From a virus: DNA of 44,168 bases. The stretch covers positions 1-44,168 of IMG/VR virus record IMGVR_UViG_3300043395_002808. The stretch is one strand, 5' to 3'. The position numbers were made by a program, and so were the translations under genes. The notes beneath the pieces are model-generated. The model was given only the letters and a program-made list of their open reading frames with translations, did not search any database and had not been told where the DNA came from. Below, in pieces: positions 16,139 through 23,942 of this stretch (within the stretch, counting starts at the first letter, position 1; every line of letters starts with the position of its first letter).

Positions 16139-17536
16139 TTAAGTCTCCTCTGAGGTGGGTACTAGGGTTAAGCGCCCTATACGGATCACCTTATCTGCGG
16201 GCGGGTAAATATCGTTTAGGGCGATAGGCGTTGAGGTGCCGCCTGTGCCCTGCACATATGCGCGCACATTCGCCACACCCTCTAAGCTCATCGCCTCCGC
16301 TATGATCTGCGCCACATAGAGCGGGGCGCCGATGTCTAGGCTGTAGGTGAGCTCGATAAGCGCGGCGTTTAGCGCGGTGCTGATCGCTTCCAAGTCGGCG
16401 CCCTCTTTGGGGAGTAGCGTTAGGTCAAAGCTCAGCGTAAACGGTGCGGCGGGTAAGACTCTAACGCGGGTGCCTGCGGCGCGGGCGCCGGGTACTAGTG
16501 AGGGGTTCGCGGGGTCGCCCTCGATCTCGCGTTGAAGTTCTGCGATGAGCCCCGTATAGACCGTGTAAGCGCTGAGGCGCCATTGTTCGCCCGCGCTGAT
16601 AGCGTCTGCGGCGAGGTAGATAACGCCGCGCTCAGCGATAGCGCGGTAAGTGTCGGGCGCTAGGTCTTGCCACACCCCGCCCCTGTAAACTTGCGGGGTT
16701 GGGGGGCTGACTGCGGGGGCGTCAAAGTAAAGCGCCCTTAGCCCTCCGGGGCCCGCTGTCTCTGTGTACTGCGCGCCCGCTTGGGTGCGGGCGGCTAGCT
16801 GTCCCGTGCCGTCGTCTATGTAGAGCTCCGCATAGCCCGGCGCGGTGTCGGGCTCGTATAGGTCGGCTAGAATGATCCGCCCCGCCGTGCTTGCTAGTGC
16901 TAGGGCGAGGTAGCGCATAGCGGCGGGCTGTGAGCGGGCTAGGCTCTGTAGATAAAGCTGAGCCCTACGCTTTAGCGCCTCGTCGCCCTCCTCGTCGAGC
17001 CCTCCGCCGAAGGCTGAGAGGTTAGATACGGTGACTACATAGGCGGGGGCGCTCTCGATGGTGTCTAGGGTGCTCGCGCGGATATTGCCCGCGCGCCCTG
17101 CATCGAGCGCCTCAACGGTCACGCTAACGCTCAAGGCGCCTGCGGCGATTGTGGCGGGGGCGATGCTCTGAAATACGCGCTCGGGCGCGGTGCTTACGCT
17201 GAAGGTAGCGCCCGCCTCAAGTGTGCGGGGGTTGGTGTCGGGGCGCACTATTAAGAGCGCCTGCCCGCTCGCGCGCGTTGCCGTGTGGCGGCTGATCGTG
17301 CTCAGCGGTAGCTCTAAAAGGCGCGCGTCTAGCTCCGCGCCGGTCGCGTTGCGAAAATCAAAAGCGTCTCTCACGCGCGCTATCTGTTGCTCCACGCTCG
17401 CCGCGAGGGCGCCTATAGCTTGGCTGAGCGTATCAATAACGCTTCCCTGTGCGGTGTCGCTTAGGTCGCTCCGGGCGATGATCGCGCCGAGCGCGAGGCG
17501 TGCGAGCTCGTCGCGGGTTCTTGGTGTAAAGCTCAT
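16139..17536 (-). CDS. Baseplate J-like protein (Mu gp47 / P2 J family)
   Basis: 465 aa, baseplate wedge component. Typical features are the N-terminal region with DTAQGSVIDTLSQAIGAL and FDFRNATGAELDARLLEL, then strands with NPRTLEAGATFSVST and DAGRAGNIRASTLDTI, and the GGLDEEGDEALKRRAQLYLQS segment that marks the J family. Length and gene order (hub, spike, J, fibre) agree. It overlaps the upstream LysM-containing gene by four bases. Confidence 0.9.
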   Translation of the reverse strand: MSFTPRTRDELARLALGAIIARSDLSDTAQGSVIDTLSQAIGALAASVEQQIARVRDAFDFRNATGAELDARLLELPLSTISRHTATRASGQALLIVRPDTNPRTLEAGATFSVSTAPERVFQSIAPATIAAGALSVSVTVEALDAGRAGNIRASTLDTIESAPAYVVTVSNLSAFGGGLDEEGDEALKRRAQLYLQSLARSQPAAMRYLALALASTAGRIILADLYEPDTAPGYAELYIDDGTGQLAARTQAGAQYTETAGPGGLRALYFDAPAVSPPTPQVYRGGVWQDLAPDTYRAIAERGVIYLAADAISAGEQWRLSAYTVYTGLIAELQREIEGDPANPSLVPGARAAGTRVRVLPAAPFTLSFDLTLLPKEGADLEAISTALNAALIELTYSLDIGAPLYVAQIIAEAMSLEGVANVRAYVQGTGGTSTPIALNDIYPPADKVIRIGRLTLVPTSEET

Positions 17537-19155
17537 CTAGGGGCCTCTATGCTTGTTTGTAGAAAAGCGCCGGCGGTGGTGCGCGCCTCTATGTGTAGCG
17601 TGATAGTGTCGCCGCTGTCGCGCGCCTCGATGAGTAGCGCCCGCTCTATGCGTCTATCCTGCTCTATCTGCTCGCGGGCGAGCGCTCCCACTAGCCCCGC
17701 GCCGGTCGCTGTTAGGCGTGTACCTGTGAGCGTGGGGAGTCCATAGCCGGGCGCCCACGCTAGCTCTAGCGCCGTGGTCTTGAGCCTCAGCCCTAGAGCC
17801 TGCTCTATGTTGGCGGCGCCGCTCACGGTGGCGAGGTCTGCGCCGCTTAAAATGAGCTCGCCGCGCTCATCTAGTCTTAAGTCTGTACCGAAGGCGTCGC
17901 GCTCCCTTGCGGGGGCGGGGGCGGCGCTCTCGCTCAAGGGGATTAGCACTAAATCACCCGCGCGAGCGGGGCGCCCGCTCCCTAGCGTCTCCGCGTCTAT
18001 CCACCCGTTGAGCTCCGCTATCTGCTCCCAAAGCGCCGCGCTCCCTAACACCCGCGCCGCGAGGTGCTCTAGCGTCTCGCCTAGCCTTAAAGGGTAGGGG
18101 ATCGAGGCGCTAGCGCTTGGCGCGGTTGAGGGCGTTTCGGTGGCTGTGAGCGGGGGCGCTGTGTAGGTGTCTAAATCCACCCGCTGAGGGATCACGGCGC
18201 TCATAGCCTCTAGCTGAGTCTGCGCTTCATCGGCGCCTAGTAGCGCGGCTGTGAGCGCCTCCCACGCGGCGCCGGTCGCTGAGGGGAAACGCTCTAAATC
18301 ATATGATAGGCGCGTCACATCTCGGCGCACCTCACCCGCCGCGAAGGCCGCGCGCCTCATGAGGTCGCGGGGTAGCGCGGCGAGGCTACTTACGCCCGCG
18401 AGCGTCTCACCTAGCGCGGCGGTCACATTCCTCAGCGCGTCGAAGGGCCCGAGCGTGAGGCGGGCTAGGCTGTTTACGCCATTAACGGCGGCGGAGGCTA
18501 CCGCGACGGCGGCGGCGGCTGTGTTTACCGCCCCGGTGATCGTCTCTAGCGCCTCGATGTAGCCCGCAAAAGCGCCCGCTTGCACGGTGAGCGCCTCATC
18601 GTAAGCCTCTAGGCTCAGCGTCCACGCGCGGCCGAAATGGTTTAGCTGTGCGTCGCGGTCAATCCTTAGTCCCATCACCTCAACGGCGTAGTTAGCGCCC
18701 TCGTCTATTGCTCTAAAAATGAGCTGATGCTTATCTGTAATCTGTGAGCTCGCGTAGCCTATTGATGAGATATTTTGAGGCCCATCGCTCGCCGCGTCTG
18801 TTAGATAGCCTTCAATAAAGGCCTTAAACTCTGCGAGTAAAACGGGCCCCGGCTGAGATGTAATGAGGCCCTCGCGCGTGTGTCCTGTGCGGGCGTCATA
18901 TCCGCTCGATCCGCTGAGGGTGATCTGCCTGCGCTTCTGTGGCGCCATTTCACGCAAAACCCCGCCGAGCGTGTAGGTGATGAGGTGCGGCGCGTCGGCC
19001 TGCTCGCTGTAGGCCTGCGGGGGTAGAGGTAGCGCTACAGCCGCTTTAAGTATTCCGTTTACGCGGTGCTCTAACAGGTAGCGCATATTAAGGCGCGCGA
19101 GGTCGGCTATGATCCCCGGTGGCGCTATTCCCGGCGGCGGGCTCGCGGTGTTCAT
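17533..19155 (-). CDS. Baseplate protein: LysM-like module fused to gp25-like wedge domain
   Basis: 540 aa, with three parts. Residues 1-180 form a beta-rich baseplate domain containing the conserved-looking IRFSG-type segments (QITLSGSSGYDART, NHFGRAWTLSLEAYDEAL). A long Ala-rich helical region of about 180-310 follows. A LysM-like module is at about 349-407 (PLRLGETLEHLAARVLG, LWEQIAELNGW, AGDLVLIPL). The C-terminal ~130 residues (FGTDLRLDERGELILSGADL, IEQALGLRLKTTALELAWAP) look like the gp25/GpW baseplate wedge family. In most contractile phages the LysM hub-binding protein and gp25 are separate genes. The fold assignments are from motif recognition only. Confidence 0.7.
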   Translation of the reverse strand: MNTASPPPGIAPPGIIADLARLNMRYLLEHRVNGILKAAVALPLPPQAYSEQADAPHLITYTLGGVLREMAPQKRRQITLSGSSGYDARTGHTREGLITSQPGPVLLAEFKAFIEGYLTDAASDGPQNISSIGYASSQITDKHQLIFRAIDEGANYAVEVMGLRIDRDAQLNHFGRAWTLSLEAYDEALTVQAGAFAGYIEALETITGAVNTAAAAVAVASAAVNGVNSLARLTLGPFDALRNVTAALGETLAGVSSLAALPRDLMRRAAFAAGEVRRDVTRLSYDLERFPSATGAAWEALTAALLGADEAQTQLEAMSAVIPQRVDLDTYTAPPLTATETPSTAPSASASIPYPLRLGETLEHLAARVLGSAALWEQIAELNGWIDAETLGSGRPARAGDLVLIPLSESAAPAPARERDAFGTDLRLDERGELILSGADLATVSGAANIEQALGLRLKTTALELAWAPGYGLPTLTGTRLTATGAGLVGALAREQIEQDRRIERALLIEARDSGDTITLHIEARTTAGAFLQTSIEAPR

Positions 19156-19156
19156 G

Positions 19157-19831
19157 CTATCTCTCCACCTTTAGAAGCTCGCTTGCTATTGTAGCATTAG
19201 GGGGGGGCGCGAGGGTAGGGGATAGGGGGGGAATAGCTAAGGCGGCCGCCTGTAGCGCGGCGGGTACGGCGGCGGCGTTAGGGGCGTTAGCACAAGCTAG
19301 GCGGAGGGCCTCCACGGCGGCGGCGAGCGTGTTAATAGCGCTTTGGTACTGCGCGAGGGTGTCTAGCGTTGGCTCAGCTACCGCCCCGCTCTGTGCGGGC
19401 GTGGCTCCATCGCTCACCTCTAGGCGCCCCTGTACTCTTAAAAGGGGCTCAGCGTAAAGCGCCGCCTCTCCCGCGATGATGCGCGCCCCCGCGCTCTTGA
19501 GCGCTGTATGATCGAGGGCGAGGGCGTCGGGGGGGTACTCGCCCGCCGCGCTGAGCGTTACCTGTGCGGCGCGGTCTGTGGCGACGCTAAAAGAGCCTAT
19601 GATGAGCGGGGCGTTTGTGGGGGTGGTGAGGGTGAGCACATCGGCGCCCTCCGGGGGGATCGCGGCAAGCTCGTTAGGTGCGCCGCCTAGCCCTAAAATC
19701 TCTGCGTCCGTGTAGAGGCGCCCGCCCCTGTCGATGAGGTCGGCGTAGGGCGCGCCCTCTATCACCCGGCGAGTGACTACGCGCATGAGCCCTAGTACGG
19801 GCGCTCTAGCGGGTGGGCCTTTGCGGATCAT
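19157..19831 (-). CDS. Putative baseplate assembly/spike-type protein (gpV-like)
   Basis: 224 aa. Following a basic N-terminus (RKGPPARAPVLGLMRVVTRR), a segment GADVLTLTTPTNAPLIIGSF recalls the OB-fold of gpV/spike proteins, where a value-strand is followed by 'P-ILG'. A beta segment and then a helical Ala-rich C-terminal half follow. The gene lies between the hub-like and LysM/gp25-like genes, the normal place for the spike or its chaperone. No His-x-His iron-binding tip is seen, so a tip protein may be encoded elsewhere. Confidence 0.5.
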   Translation of the reverse strand: MIRKGPPARAPVLGLMRVVTRRVIEGAPYADLIDRGGRLYTDAEILGLGGAPNELAAIPPEGADVLTLTTPTNAPLIIGSFSVATDRAAQVTLSAAGEYPPDALALDHTALKSAGARIIAGEAALYAEPLLRVQGRLEVSDGATPAQSGAVAEPTLDTLAQYQSAINTLAAAVEALRLACANAPNAAAVPAALQAAALAIPPLSPTLAPPPNATIASELLKVER

Positions 19832-21210
19832 TCAAAAAATCCTCGCGTAAAGCTCAGCGTAGAGCGGCGCGAGATTAGCCCACCCTCGCTGATGCTGATT
19901 GTATGCGTCGCGCTCTCAATATAGGCGTATAGCGTGCGGGTGCGCGCGTGGTCGCCTATAGGCGTTTTAATCCATATTCCCGCCGCTAGCTGAGGCTGAT
20001 AGCGTGCGCTTATATCGCCGCTCATGTAGCGCTCTTGGTGGCGGGTTATTTGGTCGGTTATATCGACTATATATTGAGAGTGAGCGCTATAGGTGCCCTC
20101 AGTCTTGCCGGGGGGAAAATAGGGCCATTGAGCGCGGTAGAGCCTCAGCCCCGCGCGCTCAATGTCGAGGGGGTCGAGGCGGGGCGATGCGATGAGCCCG
20201 AAGCTATCCACCCCGCGCGAGGCGGTTAGCGGTGAGCTGATATAAGCGCCGTTTATGCGGTCGGCGTCCGTCTGTGCCGCCCTCAAGCTGATTACACCGT
20301 CGATGAAGGAGGCGCGGGCGCGCGGGTGGGCGGGCGCCTCTGTTGCACCTATAGCCGCGCCGCTCTCAAGTGCGCCCTCTGTAAAGGGTCTAAAGCGGTG
20401 GATTAGTACGGGGCGCGCGCCTAGCGCGAGGCTCAGCGGGTCGCTCGCTGATGTGTCGGGCTCTAAGCTCAAAAAGAGCTCCGTGATTGTGGGGTCGGGG
20501 TCGAATATCGAGGTTAAGAGAGTCCACGGTGAGCCGGCGGGGGCGGCGGCGGCTGAGACTGCATTAACGGCGGCGCCCGTGATCCCTCGCGCGTCTAGTT
20601 GGCGGCGTGGTGCTTCTAGCGCGGTGGTCGGCTCATCGTAAGCCACACCCACAAGCGCGAGCGACGCCCCCCCCGCGAGGGTGAGGGGTGTTCTGTAGGG
20701 GATTGCAAGGGCGGCGAATAGGCGGGCGAAGGCGGCGCCGATATAAGGCCCGCTAAACGGCGCGGCGATGAGCTGACGCATAAGCGGCGCCCATTCATTG
20801 AGCTTGTAGATGTGCCCCGGCGGTGCGCCCACGGCGCGCGCGCTGAGCGCTATTGCGGCCTCGCTCATGTAGTGGATAAAAGAGCCCGCCGTGAGGGTGA
20901 GCGCATCGAGGCGCCTTAGTCCCTCTAGTCCCGCGCTACTGTCGGCGCTTAGGGTGTAGCTCGCGCCTGTAAGGGGGCCTGCGAATACTGCACGCTCTAG
21001 ACCGCCCACCTCCTCTAAAATGACTAGCCACCCGTCGAGGCTCAAAGCGCCCTCGCCCTGTGGGGCGATCTGCTCTAAGAGCGCAAAAGGCGCGGCTAGT
21101 GTCACCGTGGCGCTCATGTAAGGCGCGCGCGTGGTCGCCGTCCATGTGGCGGAGGTGGTATAGGTCGTTAAATCGCGCCGCTCTGTGTCGGTGTAGAGCT
21201 CTACTTTCAA
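19828..21210 (-). CDS. Tail hub protein (gpD/gp27-like)
   Basis: 460 aa, mostly beta, starting directly after the tape measure gene. The opening (MKVELYTDTERRDLTTYTTS) and WLVILEEVGGLERAVFAGPL resemble hub domains that form the ring at the tail tip. Later segments are TDADRINGAYISSPLTASRG and TRTLYAYIESATHTISISEG. Its position after the tape measure and before the spike/baseplate genes is that of P2 D or T4 gp27. The assignment is by order and general look. Confidence 0.6.
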   Translation of the reverse strand: MKVELYTDTERRDLTTYTTSATWTATTRAPYMSATVTLAAPFALLEQIAPQGEGALSLDGWLVILEEVGGLERAVFAGPLTGASYTLSADSSAGLEGLRRLDALTLTAGSFIHYMSEAAIALSARAVGAPPGHIYKLNEWAPLMRQLIAAPFSGPYIGAAFARLFAALAIPYRTPLTLAGGASLALVGVAYDEPTTALEAPRRQLDARGITGAAVNAVSAAAAPAGSPWTLLTSIFDPDPTITELFLSLEPDTSASDPLSLALGARPVLIHRFRPFTEGALESGAAIGATEAPAHPRARASFIDGVISLRAAQTDADRINGAYISSPLTASRGVDSFGLIASPRLDPLDIERAGLRLYRAQWPYFPPGKTEGTYSAHSQYIVDITDQITRHQERYMSGDISARYQPQLAAGIWIKTPIGDHARTRTLYAYIESATHTISISEGGLISRRSTLSFTRGFFE

Positions 21211-22808
21211 GGGGTGTACCTCGCTATTTTATCGAGGGCGGCGGCCACACCTGCGGCTAGCGCGGTGATCTTGTCGCTAGCGTCGGTAAACTTGAGCATG
21301 GCGCTTTTAATGTCTGCGCTAATCTGCGTGAGCTCCACTAAGAGCGGTTCATTAGCTCGCGCTTGGTTGATGAGCGTTTGATCTGCCCTTGCTTGTGCGG
21401 CGCTCACAGTAAGGCCCGCCTCCACTTGCGCGCGCGTCTGTCTTGCGCCTAGCCCTAGCGCGTCGGCGCCTGTGTAGGCTGATAGACCGTTAGCTAGCCT
21501 TTGAGCCTCGCCCGCGCCTATTCCGGGGATCGAGGCGAGCCCGAGCGCGGCGCCCTCGCCGCCTAGCTGACTCTTTAATATCTCCTGCACCCTGCGCGGG
21601 TCTGCTTGTATCTGCTCCATGATTTGGAGCGCCTCTAGGGGGCTCTCCGCTTTGCTAAAGGCCTCCGCCTGTATCGCCGCGTCCACGAGCCCGCCAAACT
21701 GCCCCGCAAACCCCGCGCGCGCGCCCGCCGCCGCCCCGCCTAGCGCTTGGGTGATCTGTAGCGGTCTTAGCCCTGTTCGACCTGTAGCCGCGCTCACGGC
21801 GCGCACAGTCGCCGCTAGCCCCTGTCCCGTGGTGGTGATGCCTTGCCCCGCGAGGTTGTCTATAGCGCCCTGCATACCCGCTAAAAAGCGGTTGACCCCT
21901 GCGCCGCGAAGGTCTAGCCCCTGCTCTGCTAGGTTCCTCATCTGAAAAGCGAGCTCATAAGAGGCGCGGGCGCTCTGCTCTCCTTGTGGCCCTGTTCCCG
22001 CTTGGCTAATCGCGCCCGCTAGTGAGCTGATCATTTGCGGGCTGAGCCCTTGCTTCTGCGCTGTGGCGAGGTCGCCTAGCGTTGCCTCTAGGTCGCCGAA
22101 GGTTTGAGCGAGCCCGAAGGCGGAGGCGCTTGAGCCCATGAGCTGGCGGGCCTCGCTCGCTCCAAAACCTAGAGAGGCAATAGAGGCGGCGGCGCGTGTT
22201 GCGGCGCCCTGTGTGCTTTGGCCGTTCATGTCCACGGCGCCCGCTATTGTCGCCTCTAGCCCCTCTAGCCCGCTCGCTTGCCCTGCGAGCGCCTCGCGCG
22301 CCTGTAGAGAGGCGCCCTTTATCCCTAGATAGGCGCTGAGTACGCTACTACCGATAGCCCATGAGGGTAAGTTTGCGGCGACTGTGCCAAGCTGAGATAC
22401 TACCCCGCCCGCGCTCTGTGTCATAAATGCTTGAGCGGCGTTGAATAGGTTAGCACCCGCGCCGGCGGCGTTCTGCCCGCCCTCTCTGAATAGGGCGCCC
22501 GCTGAGGGTGCGGGGGCGCCGGGCGCGGGGGCGCCGGGCACGGGGGCGCCGGGTGCCGCGCCGGGGTTGTAAGCGGGTGAGCTCGGTTGCATATGGCGGG
22601 GCAAAAAGCGCCCGCGCTCATCGCGGAGGAGGGGGGCGCCGGGTGCCGGAGCGGGGGCGGGAGCGGGGGCGCCGGGCGCGGGTGGCCCCCCTACGGGGAT
22701 ATTAGCCGCTTGGCGCGCGAGCTGTTCGAGGTGGCGCTTGAGCGTTTCAATATCCTTGATCGCGCCCGCCTCATCGAGGTTGATCTTGATTGTGACCTCT
22801 GAGCTCAT
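21207..22808 (-). CDS. Tail tape measure protein
   Basis: 533 aa. A short N-terminal helix (INLDEAGAIKDIETLKRHLE) precedes a flexible Pro/Gly/Ala linker (about 39-100) made of repeated PGAPAPAPAPG-type units. A long Ala/Gly/Gln-rich helical body with few charged residues follows. The C-terminal region is coiled. A tape measure sets tail length. By the usual rule of about 1.5 angstrom per residue, 533 aa implies a tail near 80 nm, short for this group. It directly follows the tail chaperone pair, as expected. No lytic transglycosylase or peptidase domain is seen in it. Confidence 0.85.
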   Translation of the reverse strand: MSSEVTIKINLDEAGAIKDIETLKRHLEQLARQAANIPVGGPPAPGAPAPAPAPAPGAPLLRDERGRFLPRHMQPSSPAYNPGAAPGAPVPGAPAPGAPAPSAGALFREGGQNAAGAGANLFNAAQAFMTQSAGGVVSQLGTVAANLPSWAIGSSVLSAYLGIKGASLQAREALAGQASGLEGLEATIAGAVDMNGQSTQGAATRAAASIASLGFGASEARQLMGSSASAFGLAQTFGDLEATLGDLATAQKQGLSPQMISSLAGAISQAGTGPQGEQSARASYELAFQMRNLAEQGLDLRGAGVNRFLAGMQGAIDNLAGQGITTTGQGLAATVRAVSAATGRTGLRPLQITQALGGAAAGARAGFAGQFGGLVDAAIQAEAFSKAESPLEALQIMEQIQADPRRVQEILKSQLGGEGAALGLASIPGIGAGEAQRLANGLSAYTGADALGLGARQTRAQVEAGLTVSAAQARADQTLINQARANEPLLVELTQISADIKSAMLKFTDASDKITALAAGVAAALDKIARYTP

Positions 22809-23092
22809 TTGTACCTCGCGCGCTCTTGTTCATCTATCCAAGCGACACCCGTTAGGGCGGGCTGATTGGCTTTTATCTTAGCACATTCCGCCGGTTGAGC
22901 CGCGTTAAATGCCTCCTCGCTCAGCTCCATTAGTCCGCGCTCAATAACGCTAGCGGGGTGAGCGTTAGGGCGCGTGGGGTCGAGAGGGCAAGGTTCAAAG
23001 AGCGGGTAGAGTGAGGCGCTTAATCTCCACGCGGGGCTCTTTCGCTGTATCTGCGCCCGCCTCCATGTGTCCGCGAAAAAATGCGCGCTCAT
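22805..23092 (-). CDS. Tail assembly chaperone, downstream frame (GT-type extension)
   Basis: An open frame overlapping the upstream chaperone gene by 98 bases in the +1 frame. If reached by frameshifting at the T6 run, it adds 89 residues to give a ~212-aa product. It also has its own ATG at 23092 with a strong AGGAGG at 23107-23102, nine bases before it, so independent translation as a 95-aa protein cannot be excluded. The frame is closed upstream by TGA at 23101-23099. It ends overlapping the tape measure ATG. Paired overlapping genes before the tape measure are the hallmark of lambda G/GT and Mu gp41 chaperones. Confidence 0.75.
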   Translation of the reverse strand: MSAHFFADTWRRAQIQRKSPAWRLSASLYPLFEPCPLDPTRPNAHPASVIERGLMELSEEAFNAAQPAECAKIKANQPALTGVAWIDEQERARYK

Positions 23093-23444
23093 GGGCGCTC
23101 ACCTCCTCGAAAAGCGCGAATAAAAGGGGGTCATAGAGTCCCGCCCATTCGCTCAGCCACGCGGGCGCGTCTGTGAGGCTGTAGGCTAGCGTTGCGGTGG
23201 CCCATATGCGGAGCTGAGCGGCGGTGGGTAGGTCGTCAAAGCGCGAGGGCGCGGCGAGCTCCGCCGCGAGGCGGTCGCGCGCAATCTTGGCGCTCATGTC
23301 CATTACGCGCGCGGTGACGGTGGCGCGGCGCACCTGCCCGCCTAGCTCTGTTTCAATGTTCAACACCCGCTCTAAGCCTGTGGGGGGCTCTGAGGCGGGC
23401 GCTGTGGTGGCGGGCGCTTTGTGTGTCTTGAGGTGCTCAAACAT
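22995..23444 (-). CDS. Tail assembly chaperone, upstream frame (G-type)
   Basis: 149 aa, starting at ATG 23444 after AAGGAG. It is helical and Ala/Glu rich, with a central ARVMDMSAKIARDRLAAEL helix and LYDPLLFALFEEVSAHERAF near the slip site. These proteins coat the tape measure during tail assembly and are not usually in the virion. It lies between the tube and tape measure genes, which supports the call. Its last ~26 codons lie downstream of the T6 run and are replaced in the predicted frameshifted form. Confidence 0.8.
   Translation of the reverse strand: MFEHLKTHKAPATTAPASEPPTGLERVLNIETELGGQVRRATVTARVMDMSAKIARDRLAAELAAPSRFDDLPTAAQLRIWATATLAYSLTDAPAWLSEWAGLYDPLLFALFEEVSAHERAFFRGHMEAGADTAKEPRVEIKRLTLPAL
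23073..23081 (-). other. Candidate programmed frameshift site TTT-TTT-CGC
   Basis: In the zero frame the codons are GCA TTT TTT CGC. A +1 slip of tRNA-Phe from TTT to TTC, or a -2 slip back along the six T residues, would enter the downstream chaperone frame. The site lies just after the TGA that closes that frame upstream and well before the zero-frame stop at 22995-22997. TTT followed by a CGN codon is the arrangement used for +1 shifting in influenza PA-X; Mu-type chaperones are known for -2 shifts. Confidence 0.55.
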
Positions 23445-23500
23445 CGGGTGCTCCTTGTGGGGGGCCCTCAGTCTAAGCGCCTCGCGCGCGTGTGTCTAGC

Positions 23501-23929
23501 TTAGGCGCCGGGGTAGATGATCCGGCGCACATCAAAGCTAAGGTTTTCGCTAAATAGGCTCTGAGCGTCCACCCTAAAAGAGCGCGTTGAGGGCTTACAG
23601 CCCTGTAGCGTCAAAAGCGTCTCGCCGGTGGTGTCATCAATCACGGCGAAGTCTAGCGCGGGCGTGGCTAAAACCGTCGCCGTGTCGCCCTGCGTCCACA
23701 CGCCGAGCCCCTCTAGCGGGGTGCGCTGAATACGCATCGCGGCCACGCTCATATTAACGGAGCGCCTAACGGGCGTAATCTCCTGTGAGTCAATATCACC
23801 GATAACATCGACGCGCTGATTTTGGATTGTCTCCGTTACATCAACGCCCGTGGCCCACCCCACCTCTTGACCGGTGGCGGCGAGGTAAACCTTACAGCTT
23901 GCGCCGCTAATAGCTCTATATGCAGGCAT
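23501..23929 (-). CDS. Tail tube protein
   Basis: 142 aa, right size for the tube of a contractile tail. It contains GASCKVYLAATGQEVGWATG at the N-terminus, a GVDVTETIQNQRVDVIGDID strand-loop, and the RRSVNMSVAAMRI segment typical of tube proteins. It directly follows the sheath gene with AAGGAG before the ATG. The sheath-tube-chaperone-tape order is the standard one. Confidence 0.9.
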   Translation of the reverse strand: MPAYRAISGASCKVYLAATGQEVGWATGVDVTETIQNQRVDVIGDIDSQEITPVRRSVNMSVAAMRIQRTPLEGLGVWTQGDTATVLATPALDFAVIDDTTGETLLTLQGCKPSTRSFRVDAQSLFSENLSFDVRRIIYPGA

Positions 23930-23942
23930 TTTTTAGGCTCCT

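Noticed and set aside
22500-22700. Tandem-like ggcgccgggcgcggg repeats
   Set aside because: They encode the Pro/Gly/Ala linker of the tape measure protein, so no separate element is needed.
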